A stretch of DNA of 64,000 nt from Molossus alvarezi. Its lineage: Eukaryota > Chordata > Mammalia > Chiroptera > Molossidae. Where the stretch lies: positions 149,200,579 through 149,264,578 of the forward strand of contig CM073885.1 of the NCBI GenBank assembly GCA_037176705.1, read 5' to 3'. Numbering within the stretch: the first letter of the stretch is position 1; each line of letters opens with the position of its first letter. The notes under the pieces were generated by a model. It saw nothing but the letters and a program-made list of their open reading frames with translations, did not search any database and was not told where the DNA came from. The position numbers and the translations under genes were made by a program. This document shows positions 13,190 through 26,278 of this stretch, piece after piece.

Positions 13190-15149
13190 TGGAAAGCGTT
13201 TACTTTGAATTCACAGGGGAAAACAGGAATCTACTCCTTATGTTTTTTGAGGAAATCGGTACAAACAGTGAAATGTATGATGGATCCAAGAATGACACTG
13301 ATTCATACGGTAACAACTTTAAAGAATGTGTGTAGAACTGAATAGGGTATAGATTTCCATGACCTGAACATTGCCCTAACCAATGTGTTTGATTTCTGCA
13401 GCCCAGCCTTTGTTGGATATCAAGATGACTCATAGACACTTCCAGGCAAACAACACATATGCAGGGCTAAAAGGTAGTATGTTGAAAGGCTGCCTCATCA
13501 CCTAGTACAGGTTGATTTTTCTGGTCCCATAAGAAAGAAGGCAGACACCTGCATTTACTTACAACACTGTTTAACACTCCAATGTAAAGTATGCCCTGCA
13601 CACCGGGCATAGTTAGTGTGTAAGTAATTGAAATGGATATCCAGGTCCACTGCACAAGTGCATTTTCTCTAGAACACTCCTCTTGTTCTAATTCACAGAG
13701 ATGTTCAATGTGAAAACCCCTTGGTATTGTCAGTGTCTTCCAATTAATGGATTTACACCTTGCATGGAGACAACCAAAGTTTCAACTACATCCATTTAGA
13801 TGTGTTCAGTTTCACTGCTTCAAGAATGCACATGTGTGACACCAGTAGTTATCAGTCTTTCCATTGATTCCGTCTTGCCCATACGTTGGTTCACTGTTCT
13901 GAGTAAGAATCATGTGAAACCAACTGATACAGCAGAAACCAAACTTGTTCCAAGTATCGCCTTCAAAAATGGGCTTCAATACGATCCAATCTTTGAACCC
14001 ATGAACAACACAGAACACAAAAAGGGATAACTTTTGATTCTACACATAAGTGTGCTCTGTCCTAGATGTTCTTTCCATGATATGACTGGATCTCCCTATA
14101 AAACGAGGAGAATGAACGTTAAAGTGTTCATGTTACTCAACATCTTTGCATTAACTTGACCCAAATGGAAATATTCAATCATTCCAACAGTTGTTTGACT
14201 AGAACATGATTGTTCACACTTTCCCTGCAAAGGTACTTAACTTCCCAAGGAAAAACATGCCACTGAGTGAATGTGGCCCCTGGCTCTCACAGAATGTTGC
14301 CCATAATTCAGTATATCCAAGACTGCAACAGCAAGTCTAGTGTCTCTTTGTCTGGAACAAAAGAAAGAAAAATTACACTCCTAAGTTTAAGTGTGATTCC
14401 ACCTTTATAAATGGACATTTCTTAAACACTTAACCAAAACAACATATGCTTTGAGGAGCCTCACGCTCTAGGTTTCATGGAAGTGACTTTTGTCCAACTG
14501 AAGTGAAGAGTTCTAACACAGTTCATTTGGAATAGGTTTGGTTTGTATACACTCTCCTACAAACAAACTAGAGTGAAAAGTGTGTCTAAACCTATCAAAA
14601 GTTAGGTTGCCACATTACCTAAAATCAATACTTTCCACAACTGTACTAAGAACACGTAATCTGAAAAACAGTACAACAGTGGTGGTTCAATGACGTGTGA
14701 ACTGGGTACAGCCCTAGAACCTTTTACTCAATATTTGGACATTATTTGAAGAAGGTTGTCTATTGGAACACAGTTCTTAGAAGAGAGAGCCACTAAACAG
14801 TCCATTTGACACTGCAACAGATTTAAGGTTTGCATTCTGCCCTTGAACTGAATATTGTTATATTATTCTGCACAGAAAGAACACCAGTCATGAACACATT
14901 TGAATATGCCAGTTTATTCCCATAGGTTCTTCGGGGAAATAGTCTTGAAAGAAGTGAATCCATGACCATTGTTCAAAGACTGACACTCCCTCTTTTAAAT
15001 TGATCACTTTTTTGTTATAATGGCTTGAATAAGAGGATTGATTCCTTGTCAGTTATCAAGAAATAGGCTGAATTTGTCACAGGGAATTATAAAGATAGGT
15101 TCAGGAGATTTCATTCATGAACAATATAAATTCCAGCACTTCACATTGA
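13190..15149 (+). repeat. Satellite unit U2 (1960 bp, intermediate class)
   Basis: Full uninterrupted unit. The left part looks like class Y (ggtcccata, ttccgtcttg, TATAAAA just before 14102), the right part like class O (ggcttgaataagaggattg at its end). The CENP-B site position reads tgacgtgtgaactgggt at 14691-14707 and does not fit the box. No gene seen. Confidence 0.93.
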
Positions 15150-15758
15150 TGGAAAGTGTTTACTTTGAATTCTCAGGAGAAAACAGGTATCTACCCCTTA
15201 TGTTTTTGGAGGAAATCGGTCCAAACAGTGAAATGTATGCTGGATCCAAGAATGACACTGATTCATTCGGTAACAACTTTAAAGAATGTATGTAGCACTG
15301 AATAGGGTATAGATTTCCATGACCTGAATGTTGCCCTAACCAATGTGTTTGATTTCTGCAGCCCAGCATTGATTGGATATCAAGATGACTCCTAGACACT
15401 TCCAGGCAAACAACCCATATCCAAGGCCAACACGTAGTATGTTGAAAAGCTGCCTCATCCACTAGTACAGGTTGACTTTTCTTGTCACATAGGATAGAAG
15501 GCAGACACCTGCATTTACTTACAACACAGTTTAACAATCCAATGGAAACTATGCCCTGCACCCCGGGCATAATTAATGTGTAAGTAATTGAAATGGATAC
15601 CCAGGTCCACTGTACAAGTGCATTTTCTCTAGAATACTCCTCTTGTTCTAATTCACAGAGATGTTCAATGTGAAAAACCCATGGTATTGTCAGTGTCTTC
15701 CAATTCATGGATTTACTCCTTGCATGTAGACAACCAATGTATCAACTACATCACTTTA
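15150..15758 (+). repeat. Satellite unit U3, first part (class O)
   Basis: Class O variants: gtgtttactttg, gatacccagg, ttctaattcacagagatg. Ends at the L1-3 insertion, including the left target-site duplication copy 15743-15758. Confidence 0.93.
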
Positions 15759-17258
15759 TTTTATTTTATTTTTTTAGTTTTTTATTTATTTACTTTTTTT
15801 TATTTTTTTATTTTTATTTTTTATTATGAATTTTTATTTATTTTTTGGTTACAGATATTTTACCTTTTTACCCCATTGGCACCCCCTACCCCACGCCCCC
15901 CTCCACCCTGTCCCCGGCTTAGTTGTCCATGTCCATTGGTCATGCATACATGCATATAAGTTCTTTGGTTTATCTCTTCCCACCCCTCCACCCCCCATCC
16001 CCTCTTCTGAGGGATGTCAGTCTGTGCCCTACTTCCATGTGTCTGGGTCTACTGTAATCTTCAGACTGTTATGTTCATTATATTCCGTATATAAGTGAGA
16101 TCATGTGGTATTTGTCTTTTTCTGCTTGGCTTCTTTCACTTAGGATAATACTTTCCAGGTCCCTCCATGTCGTCTCAAAGGATAAGAGATCCTTCTTTCT
16201 TACTGCTGCATAGTACTCCATTGTGTATATGTACCACAGCTTTTTTATCCATTCGTCTACTTGGTGGACACTTGGGCTGTTTCCAGATCTCAGCTATTGT
16301 AAATAGTGATGCTATGAACATGGGGGTACATATATTCTTCCAGATTGGTGTTTCAGACTTCTTAGGGTATATTCCCAACAGTGGGATCACTGGGTCAAAT
16401 GGAAGTTCAATTTTTAATTTTTTGAGGTAGCACCATATTGTTTTCCATAGCGGCTGCACCAGTCTGCATTCCCACCAGCAGTGTACTAGAGTCCCCTTTT
16501 CTCCACACCCTCGCCAACACTTGTTGTTTGATGATTTGTTGATGGCGGCCATTCTGACAGGTGTGAGGTGATACCTCATTGTAGTTTTAATTTGCATCTC
16601 TCTGATGATTAGTGATGTTGAGCATTTCTTCAAATGTCTCTTGGCCATTTGTGTGTCCTGTTTGGAGAGGTGTCTAGTCAGCTCCTCTGCCCATTTTTTA
16701 ATTGGGTTCTTTGTCTTCCTTTTGTGGAGTTGTATGAGCACACTATATATATTGGAAATTAACCCTTATCTGATACATCATTGGCAATGATGTTCTCCCA
16801 TACAGTGGGTTGCCTTTCCATTTTGATGATTGTTTCTTTTGCTGTGCAGAAGCTTTTTAGTTTGATGTAGTCCCATGTGTTCATTTTCTCCTTTATTTCT
16901 GTTGCCTTAGGTGATGTATCAGTGAAAATTCTGCACCGTATGATGTCCGAAATTTTGTTGCCTACATTTTCTTCTAGAATTTTTATGGATTCACGGGTCA
17001 CATTTAAGTCTTTTATCCATTTTGACTTTACTTTGGTGTATGGTGTAAGTTGATGGCCTAGTTTCATTTTTTTGCATGTAGCTGTCCAATTTTCCCAACA
17101 CCATTTATTAAAGAGGCTGTCTTTATTCCACTGTATGCTCTTGCCACCTTTATCAAATATTAATTGAGAGTATTGCCTTGGGTCCATTTCTGGGTTTTCA
17201 GTTCTGTTCCACTGGTCTATATGCCTGTCCTTGTGCCAGTACAAGGCTGTTTTGGTTA
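15759..17258 (-). mobile_element. L1-3: 5'-truncated family A LINE-1
   Basis: A reverse-strand element of 1.5 kb: T-rich stretch (the poly(A) tail) from 15759 to about 15830, 3'UTR with a C-rich stretch 15975-16007, and the last third of ORF2. It is flanked by a 15-16 bp target-site duplication, caactacatcacttta, at 15743-15758 and 17259-17274. The 5' end is truncated inside ORF2, as is common for L1. Without L1-3 and one duplication copy, unit U3 measures 1953 bp. Confidence 0.97.
16078..17258 (-). pseudogene. L1-3 ORF2p C-terminal fragment
   Basis: Encodes about the last 390 residues of ORF2p, beginning near the conserved TAWYWHK segment (here read as [10 protein letters not shown]) and ending at the TAA 16078-16080. 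No EN or RT catalytic motif is included. The Cys motif [18 protein letters not shown] is present near 16450-16530. A one-base change near 16745-16760 interrupts the frame between the 16759-17244 and 16175-16741 segments. A dead fragment from insertion. Confidence 0.9.
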
Positions 17259-17274
17259 CAACTACATCACTTTA

Positions 17275-18618
17275 CATGTGTTCAGTCTCACTGCTTCAAG
17301 AATGCACATGTGTAACACCAGTAGTTATCAATCTTTCCATTGATTCAGTCTGGACCATATGTTGGTTCACTGTTCTGAGTAAGAATCATGCGAAACCAAC
17401 TGCAACAGCAGAAACCAAACTTTTTCCAAGTATCGCCTTCCAAAATGGGCTTCAATACGATGCAATCTTTGAAACCAGGAACAACACAGAACACAAAAAG
17501 GGATAACTTTTGATTCTACACATAAGTGTGCTCTGTCCTAGTTGTTCTTTCCATGATATGACAGGATCTCTCCACAAAACGAGGAGAGTGTGCATTAAAG
17601 TGTTCATGTTACTCAAGATCTGTGCATTCACTTAACCCAAATGGAAATATTCAATCATTCCAACAGTTGTTTGACTAGAACATGTTTGTTCACACTTTCC
17701 CTGCAAAGGTACTTAACTTCCCCAGGAAAAACATGCCACTGAGTGAATGTGGCTCCTTGCTCTCACAGATATTTGCCTAAAATTCAGTATATCCAAAACT
17801 GCACCAGCAAGTCTTGTGTCTCCTTGTCTGGAACAAGAGAAAGAAACTTACACTGCTAAGTTTCAGTGTGATTACACCTTTCCAAATGGACATTTTTAAA
17901 CACTTAACCAAAACAACCTATGCTTTGAGGAGCCTCAAGCTCTAGGCTTCGAGGAAGTGACTTTTGTGCAACTGAAGTGAAGAGTTCTTACACAGTTCAT
18001 TTGGAATAGCTTTGGTTTGTGTACACTGTCCTACAAACAAACTATAGTGAAAAGTATGTCTAAGGACCTATCAAAACTTAGGTTGCCACATTGCTAAATC
18101 AATACTTTCCACAACTGTACTAAGAACACTTAATCTGAAAAACAGTACAACAGTGGCGGTTCACGAGTGAACTGGGTAAGCCCTAGAATCTTTCTCTCAA
18201 TATTTGGATATTTTTTGAAGAAGGTTGTCTATTGAGACACAGTTCTTAGAACAGACAGCCACTAAACAGGCAACTGGACCCTGCAACCGTATTAAGGTTT
18301 CCCTTCTGCTCCTGAACTGAGTGTTATTATAAGAGTCTGCACAGAAAGAACACCAGTCATGAACACTTTTGACTATGCCAGTGTATTCCCATAGTTTCTT
18401 CGGGGAAATAGTCTTGAAACAAGTGAATCCATGACCATTGTTTAAAGACTGACAATTCCTCTTTTAGACAGATCACTTTTTTGTTATAATGGCTTGAATA
18501 AGAGGATTGATTACTTGTCAGTTTTCAAGAAATAGGCTGATTTTGTCTCAAGTACTTATCAAGATAGGTTCAGGAGATTCCATTCATGACAAGGTACAAT
18601 TCAAGCATTTCACAATGA
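17275..18618 (+). repeat. Satellite unit U3, second part (class O)
   Basis: Resumes directly after the L1-3 target-site duplication. Class O throughout; the TATA-like position reads tctccacaaaacg and the CENP-B position near 18160 is deleted and degenerate. No gene seen. Confidence 0.93.
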
Positions 18619-20280
18619 TGGAAAATGTTTACTTTGAATTCTCAGGAGAAAACAGGTATCTACTCCTTATGTTTTTTGAGGAAATCGGTACAAACAGTGA
18701 AATGTATGATGGATCCAAGAATGCCACTGATTCATTCGGTAACAACTTTAAAGAATGTATGTAGACCTGAATAGTGTATAAATTAACATGTGCTGAACAT
18801 AGCCCTAACCAATGTGTTTGATTTCTGCAGCCAGCATTTATTGGATATCAAGACGACTCATTTACACTTGCAGGCAAACAACACATATCCAAGGCTAAAA
18901 CGTAGTATGTTGAAAAGCTGCCTCATCAACTAGTACAGGTTGACTTTTCTTGTGACATAGGAAAGAAGGCAGACACCTGCATTTACTTACAACACTGTTT
19001 AACACTCCAATGTAAAGTATGCCCTGCACACTGGCATAATTAGTGTGTAAGTAATTGAAATGGATACCCAGGTCCACTGTACAAGTGCATTTGCTCTAGA
19101 ACCCTCCTCTTGTTGTAATTCACAGAGATGTTCAGTGTGAAAAGCCCATGGTATTGTCAGTGTCTTCCAATTCATGGATTTACTCCTTGCATGAAGACAA
19201 CCAATGTTTCAACTACATCACTTTAGAGGTGTTCAGTTTCACTGCTTCAAGAATGCACATGTGTAACACCAGTAGTTATCAATCTTTCCATTGATTCAGT
19301 CTGGACCATATGTTGGTTCACTGTTCTGAGTAAGAATCATGCGAAACCAACTGCTACAGCAGAAACCAAACTTTTTCCAAGGATCGCCTTCCAAAATGGG
19401 CTTCAATACGATCCAATTTTTGAAACCATGAACAACACAGAACACAAAAAGGCATTCCTTTTGATTCTACACATAAGTGTGCTCTGTCCTAGTTATTCTT
19501 TCCCTGATATGACTGGATCTCTCCACAAAAAGAGGAGAGTGTACATTAAAGTGATCATGTTACTCAAGATCTGTGCATTAACTTAACCCAAATGGAAATA
19601 TTCAATCATTCCAACAGTTGTTTGACTAGAACATGTTTGTTCACACTTTCCCTGCAAAGGTACTTAACTTCCCAAGGAAAAACTTGCCACTGAGTGAATG
19701 TGGCCCCTGGCTCTCACAGTATTTGGTCCATTATTAAGTATATCCAAGACTGCACCAGTAAGTCTTGTGTCTCCTTGTCTGGAACAAGAGAAGGAAACTT
19801 ACACTGCTAAGTTTCAGAGTGATTACACCTTTACAAAAGGACATTTCTTAAACACTTAACCAAAACTACCTATGACTTTAGGAGCCTCAAGGTCGAGGCT
19901 TCGTGGAAGTGACTTTTGTGCAACTGAAGTGAAGAGTTCTAACACAGTTGATTTGTAATAGGTTTGGTTTGTCTACACTGTCCTACAAACAAACTAGAGT
20001 GAAAAGTATGTCTAAGGACCTATCAAAAGTTAGGTTGCCACATTACCTTAAATCAATACTTTCCACAACTGTACTAAGAATACGTAATCTGAATAACAGT
20101 ACAACAGTGGTGGTTCACGTGTGAACTGGGTATAGCCCTAGAATCTTTTTCTCAATATTTGGATATTAGTTGAAGAAGGTTGTCTATTGAGACACAGTTC
20201 TTAGAACAGACAGCCAGTAAACAGGCAATTGTACCCTGGAACCGTATTAATGTTTCCCTTCTGCTCCTGAAGTGAGTGTT
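18619..20280 (+). repeat. Satellite unit U4, first part (class O)
   Basis: 1662 bp of class O unit, ending at gagtgtt where the L1-4 tail begins. CENP-B position near 20110 degenerate. With the 169 bp after L1-4 the unit adds up to 1831 bp, so about 125 bp are missing at the L1-4 border. Confidence 0.93.
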
Positions 20281-20491
20281 TTTTTTTTTGTTTTTTTTTT
20301 ATTGATTAATTTTTGTTACAAATGATTCTCCTTTTTCCCCCACTGATTTCCCCCTCCCCCTTCCCACCCTGCCCCTTCCCCTGATTGTTCTCCATGTCCA
20401 CTGTTCATGACTCCATGCATTTAAGTTCTGTTGTTCATCCCTCTCTCAGCTCCCCACTCCTTAGGGGATTGTACTCAAACTGTTATGTTCA

Positions 20492-23400
20492 TTATGTTCC
20501 AGAAATCAGTGAGATCATATGAAATTTGTCTTTCTCTGCTTGGCTTGTTTCACTTAGGATGATACTTTCCAGGTCCCTCCATGTAGTCTCAAAGGATAAG
20601 TGATCTTTCTTTCTTACCGCTGCGTAGTACTCCATTGTGTATATGTACCACAGCTTTTTAATCCATTCGTCTACTGATGGGCACTTGGGCTGCTTCCAGA
20701 TCTTAGCGATTGTAAATAGTGCTGCTACAAAGATGGGGGTACATATATTCTTCCTGATTGGTGTTTCAGGCTTCTTAGGGTATATTCCTAGAAGTGGGAT
20801 CACTGGGTCAAATGGAAGTTCAATTTTTAATTTTTTGAGGTGACACCATATTGTTTTCCATAGTGGCTGCACCAGTCTGCATTCCCACCAACAGTGTACT
20901 AGAGTCCCCTTTTCTCCACACCCTCGCCAACACTTGTTGTTTGATGATTTGTTGATGGCGGCCATTCTGACAGGTGTGAGGTGATACCTCATTGTTGTTT
21001 TGATTTGCATCTCTCTGATGATTAGTGATGATGAACATTTCTTCATATGTCTCTTAGCCATTTGTATGTCCTGTTTGGAGAGGTGTCTATTTAGTTCCTC
21101 TGCCCATTTTTTAATGGGATTCTTTGTCTTCATTTTGTGGAGTTGTATGAGCACTCTATATGTATTGGAAATTAACCCCTTATCTGATATATCATTGGCA
21201 ATTATGCTCTCCCATACAGTGGGTAGCCTTTCCGTTTTGATGATTGTATCTTTCGCTGTGCAGAAGCTTTTGAGTTTGATGTAGTCCCATGTGTTCATTT
21301 TCTCCTTTGTTTCTATTGCCTTAGGTGATGTGTCAGTAAAAATTCTGCTGCGTATGATGTCTGAGATTTTGTTGCGCACAGTCTCCTCTAGGATTTTTAT
21401 GGATTCATGAGTTACATTTAAGTCTTTTATCCATTTTGAGTTTATTTTGGTGTAGGGTGTCAGTTGTTGGTCTAGTTTCATTTTTCTGCAAGTGGCTGTC
21501 CAATTTTCCCAGCACCATTTATTAAAGAGGCTGTCCTTACTCCACTGAATGCTCTTGCCACCTTTGTCAAATATTAATTGAGCATATTGCCTAGGGTCCA
21601 TTTCTGGGTTCTCTATTCTGTTCCACTGGTCTATATACCTGTTCTTGTGCCAGTACCAGGCTGTTTTGATTATGGTGGCTTTGTAGTATAACCTGAAATC
21701 TGGTATTGTGATCCCTCCAACTTTGTTCTTCCTTTTCAAGATTGCTGTGGCTATTCGAGGCCTTTTTTGGTTCCATGTGAACTTTTGAAGTAATTGTTCT
21801 AATTCTTTGAAGTATGCCGTTGGTATTTTGATGGGGATTGCGTTGAATCTATAGATTGCTTTGGGTAATATGGACATTTTAATGATGTTAATTCTCCCAA
21901 TCCATGAACAGGGTATGTTCTTCCACTTTTTTACATCTTGCTCTATTTCTTTTTTCAAAGACCTGTAGTTTTTTGCGAATAGGTCCTTTATCTCTTTGGT
22001 TAAGTTTATTCCTAGGTATCTTAATTTTTTTGCCGCAATGGTAAATGGGATTGTTTGCTTAGTTTCTCTTTCTGTGAGTTCATCATTGGTGTATAAGAAT
22101 GCCATCGATTACTTGACGTTAATTTTGTATCCTGCTACTTTGCCAAATTCATTTATTAAGTCTAGTAAGCTTTTGGTGGAGTCTTTGGGATTTTCTATGT
22201 ACAGTATCATGTCATCTGCAAATAATGACAATTTCACTTCCTGCTTTCCAATTTGGATCCCTTTTATTTTTTCTTCCTGTCTGATTGCTGTGGCTAAGAC
22301 TTCCAGTACTATGTTAAATAGGAGTGGCGAAAGTGGGCATCCTTGCCTTGTTCCTGTTCTTAAGGGAAATGCTTTTAGTTTTTGCCCATTGAGTATGATG
22401 TTGGCTGTAGGTCTTTCATATATGGCCTTTATTATGTCGAGATATGATCCCTCTATTCCCACACTGCTGAGCGTTTTTATCAGAAATGGATGCTGGATTT
22501 TGTCAAAGGCTTTTTCGGCATCTATTGATATGATCATGTGGTTTTTATTCTTCAATTTATTTATGTGGTGTATCACATTTATGGATTGGCGAATATTGTA
22601 CCAGCCTTGCATCCCTGGGATGAATCCCACCTGGTCATGGTGGATAATTTTTCTGGTGTATTGCTGGATTCGATTTGCTAGTATTTTGTTCAGGATTTTG
22701 GCATCTATGTTCATCAGGGATATTGGCCTGTATTTTTCTTTCTTTGTTGTGTCTTTTTCTGGTTTTGGAATTAGAGTTATGCTGGCTTCATAAAACGAGT
22801 TTGGAAGTCTTCCTTCTTCTTGAATTTTTTGAAATAGTTTGAGGAGAATGGGTGTTAGTTCTTCTTTGAATGTTCGGTAAAACTCCCCTGTGAAGCCATC
22901 CGGGCCTGGGCTTTTGTTTGCTGGAAGAGTCTTGATTACATCTTCAATTTCTTCTGTTGTTATTGGTCTGTTCAAGTTTTCAATCTCTATCTGATCCAAT
23001 TTTGGGAGACTATGTGTTTCTAGAAATTTGTCCATTTAGCCTAGATTTTCGAATTTGTTGCCGTATAATTTTTCATAGTAGTTGTTAACGATCTTTTGTA
23101 TTTCTGTAGGGTCAGTTGTTATCTCTCCTGTTTCATTTCTGATTTTATGTATTTGGGTTCTCTCTCTTTGTTTCTTGGTGAGTCTAGCTAAGGGTCCATC
23201 AATCTTGTTTATCTTTTCGAAAAACCAGCTCTTTGTTTTATTGATCCTCTGGATTGTTTTTTTGGTCTCTATGTCGTTTATTTCTGCTCTGATCCTTACT
23301 ATTTCTTTTCTTCTACTTGCTCTGGGGTTTTCTTTTTGTTTACTCTCTAGTTCTTTAAGTTGTGAGGTTAGGTAGTCTATTAGAGATTTTTCTTCTTTTT

Positions 23401-24314
23401 TGAGGTAGGCCTGTAGTGCTATAAACTTCCCTCTCAGAACTGCTTTTGCTGCATCCCATAGATTTTGTATTGTTGTGTCCTCATTTTCATTGGTTTCCAG
23501 GAAGTTTTTGATTTCTTCCTTGATTTCCTCGGTGACCCATTCATTGTTTAATAACATTCTATTTAGCTTCCATGTGTTCAAATGTCTTTGCATGTTCTTG
23601 TTGCAATTGATTTCTAGTTTCATACCATTATGGTCTGAGAAGATGCTTGTTATAATTTCAATCTTCTTGAACTTGTAGAGACTTAGTTTGTGCCCTAACA
23701 TGTGGTCTATCTTTGAGAATGTCCCATGTGCACTTGAGAAGAATGTGAATTCTGTTGTTTTGGGGTGTAGTTCTCTGTAGATATCTATTAAATCCATTTG
23801 GTCTAGTGCTTCATTTAGGGTCTCTGTTTCCTTGCTAATTTTTTGTCTAGAGGATCTATCCAGTGATGTGAGCGGGGTGTTGAAGCCCCTGTTATGATTG
23901 TATTGTTGTCGATTTCTCCTTGGAAGTCCTCCAGAAGATTTTTAATATATTTTGGTGCTCCTATATTGGGTGCATATATGTTTATCAAGGTTATATCTTC
24001 CTGTTGGATAGATCCTTTCAATATTATGTAGTGGGCTTCTTTGTCTCTAGTTATGGCCTTCAATCTGAAGTCTATTTTATCAGATATCAGTATTGCTACC
24101 CCAGCTTTTTTGTCTTTTCCATTTGCTTGAAAGATTTTTTCCATCCCTTCACTTTCAATCTATGTGAGTCTTTTGTTGTGAGGTGGGTTTCTTGTAAACA
24201 GCATATAGATGAGTCTTGCTTTCTTATCCAGTCAGCTACTCTGTGTCTTTTTATGGTAGCATTCAGTCCATTTACATTTAAGGTGGTTATTGATATGTAC
24301 TTATTTATTGCCAT
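20492..24314 (-). pseudogene. L1-4 ORF2p pseudogene
   Basis: Begins at the ATG ending at 24314 ([13 protein letters not shown]). Two one-base losses, near 24133 and near 23884, shift the frame within the endonuclease. From 23797 downward the frame is open except for TAA at 23036-23038 (Glu codon before MDKFLETH) and TAA at 22109-22111 (Lys codon before FADD-distal SMAFLY). [28 protein letters not shown] and the Cys motif [10 protein letters not shown] are all present. The C-terminal 850 residues differ clearly from family A and L1-5 (for example [19 protein letters not shown]), while the N-terminal 425 residues are almost the same as L1-5. Four simple lesions suggest moderate age. Confidence 0.93.
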
Positions 24315-24359
24315 TTTTGTTTAGTGTGGTTCTATTTTTCTTCCCATTTCTCCTGGTAA

Positions 24360-25262
24360 TTACAGCAGTCCTTTTAACATTTCTTGCAGTGCTGGTTTGG
24401 TGCTAATGTACTCCCTTAGCCTTATTTTGTCTGGGAAGCTCTTTATTTGGCCTTCTATTTTGAACGATAGCCTTGCTGGGTAGAGTAGTCTTGGATTCAG
24501 ATCCTTGTTTTTCATGACCTTGATTACTTCATGCCATTCCCTTCGAGCCTGTAATGTTTCTTGTGAGAAGTCAGCTGAGAGCCTTATGGGGGTTCCTTTG
24601 TAGGTAACCTGTTGCTTATCTCTTGCTGCTTTTAGGATTCTCTCTTTGTCTTGAATTTTTGGCAGTTTGATTACTATGTGTCTTGGTGTGGGCCTGTTTG
24701 GGTTCTTCTTACTTGGGGCTCTCTGAGCTTCTTGAACTTGAATGCCTTCTTCCTTCACCAAATTAGGGAAGTTTTCTGTCACTATTTCTTTGAATATATT
24801 CTCTAGCCCTCGCTTACTTTCTTCTTCTTCAGGGACTCCTATGATACGAATATTATTACGTTTCCAGTTGTCCCACAATTCTCTTAAGCTCTCTTCTTGT
24901 TTTTTAATCTTTTTTTCCTTTTGGTTTTCTGATTGGTTGATTTCTTCTAGCCTGTCTTCTAATTCACTGTTCCAGTCCTCAGCTTCCCCTACTCTGCTTT
25001 TTAGACGTTCCAGTGTGTTTTTCATTTCTGATATGTCATTCTTCATTTCTTCCTGTTGGTTTTTCATTTCCAGATGGTTTATTTTCAACATTTCTATGTC
25101 TTTACTAAAGTTGCTCATGTCCTTACACATGCTGTTGAGCTTCCGCAACATCATGGCTCTAAATTCTAGTTCTGTTAACTTGCTTAACTGCACCTCATTT
25201 ATTTCATCTTCTGTAGAGGTCTCTTGATCTTTCATTTGGCTTTTGTTTCTGTTTCTCACCAT
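24360..25262 (-). CDS. L1-4 ORF1p, open (300 aa)
   Basis: ORF1p is the RNA-binding trimeric chaperone of L1 particles. The start is MVRNRNKSQM at 25262, homologous to the start in the other elements; an in-frame upstream ATG adding 32 residues (to 25358) lies in the leader and has no counterpart in family A. Domains: basic N-terminus (1-45), coiled coil (about 45-125) with an extra heptad CKDMSNF compared with family A, RRM (about 128-222, DNWKRNNIRIIGVPEEEE), C-terminal domain (223-300) with LQARREWH and the end LQEMLKGLL. Full length. Differs from L1-5 ORF1 at only a few bases. Its own ORF2 is broken, so the protein could act only in trans. Confidence 0.88.
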   Translation of the reverse strand: MVRNRNKSQMKDQETSTEDEINEVQLSKLTELEFRAMMLRKLNSMCKDMSNFSKDIEMLKINHLEMKNQQEEMKNDISEMKNTLERLKSRVGEAEDWNSELEDRLEEINQSENQKEKKIKKQEESLRELWDNWKRNNIRIIGVPEEEESKRGLENIFKEIVTENFPNLVKEEGIQVQEAQRAPSKKNPNRPTPRHIVIKLPKIQDKERILKAARDKQQVTYKGTPIRLSADFSQETLQARREWHEVIKVMKNKDLNPRLLYPARLSFKIEGQIKSFPDKIRLREYISTKPALQEMLKGLL

Positions 25263-26109
25263 GTTCGTTATCACAGTGGGCTTTGGAGTCTGCCAAGTTT
25301 TCCCAGTGGGTGTTGGTGTTTTGCTGTTTGTGGCTCCCTCTCCTGGTTTTGGATGCACCAGGTAGGACCTACTTTAATCCCGCCAAGTCCCCTGTTCTCC
25401 GGGAGTCTGTGTGGCTCCAGCGGGGAGTTTAGCAAGCTATAGCGTTAGGAGGACCCATGCAGGGTGGCAAGGGAGGCGGTGGGAATAATTTCCCGCCGAG
25501 TTCCCTGGTCCTGCCCAGTTCCCTGGGGGCCAGGAGTCTGTGCAGCTTCAGTGGAGAGTTTAGCCCGCTACAGAGTTTCCAGGGCCGTGCACTGCGGGAA
25601 GGGAGACAGTAGAGTTCACTTTCCACCGCGTTCCCCGGTCCCACCGAGTTGCCTGGGGTCTGCGAGTCTGTGCGGCTTCAGCAGCTACAGGGCCTTGCAC
25701 GGCGGGAGGGGAGGCAGTAGAATTAACTTTCCGCCTAGTTCCCCGGTGTCTCCGAGTTCCCTGGTCCCGGCCAGTTCCCTGGGGGCCAGGAGTCTCTGCG
25801 GCTTCAGCGGAGAGCCTAGCCTAGCCGGCTACTGAGTTTCCAGGGCCATGCACGGTGGGAAGAAAGTTGGTTGAATTAACTTCCCCTCTAGTTCCCTGGC
25901 CCCTGCCCAGGCCGCTCGGACCCTTAGTTCTAGGTCCCCTCTCCCATCCTCCCAAGCCTACCAGGACTGAGTGGGTGTTTCAGGTTAAGTGGTCCTCCAA
26001 GATGTCCTTCCACTGCCCTTTCCTGAAACTTTGCCTTTGTTTTCCTTGTAAATCCAGTTTGGTCTTGGGAGACGATCTGGTTCCCTCCATTCACTTCACT
26101 GCCATTTTC
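25263..26109 (-). promoter_or_regulatory. L1-4 monomeric GC-rich 5'UTR / promoter (four monomers)
   Basis: GC-rich, CpG-containing leader with related segments anchored on agtctgtg or agtctctg followed by gcttcagc, at 25404, 25535, 25665 and 25791 (period about 126-131 bp). L1-5 has a fifth of 116 bp. Tandem monomers acting as promoters are established for mouse L1 A/F types; the role here is inferred. The YY1-like site at the extreme 5' end is degenerate (actgccatttt in + strand, 26099-26109). Confidence 0.8.
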
Positions 26110-26278
26110 GACATTCCCTCTTTTAAATTGATCACTTTTTTGTTCTAATGGCTTGTATAAGAGGATTGATTCCTTGTCAGTTATCAAGAAATAGGCTGAA
26201 TTTATCGCAAGGACTTATCAAGATAGGTTCAGGAGATTCCATTCATGAACAAGGAACAATACCAGCATTTCACCATGA
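26110..26278 (+). repeat. Satellite unit U4, last part (class O)
   Basis: Starts gacattccctc at the L1-4 5' border. Shares atttatcgcaa and caccatga with 36562-36730, the segment that follows L1-5, so the two segments are copies of one ancestral unit. Confidence 0.93.

Larger units (their letters stand above)
20281..26109 (-). mobile_element. L1-4: full-length family B LINE-1, ORF2 broken
   Basis: Reverse-strand element: T-rich tail from 20281, a 3'UTR unlike family A (no long C/G-rich purine tract like that of L1-5), ORF2 20492-24314, ORF1 24360-25262 and a GC-rich monomeric 5'UTR 25263-26109. No target-site duplication: the left border lies at gagtgtt and the right at gacattccctc of the unit, with about 125 bp of satellite missing between. 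The right border is at the same unit base as that of L1-5. ORF1 is open; ORF2 has two nonsense codons and two frameshifts. Confidence 0.95.
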
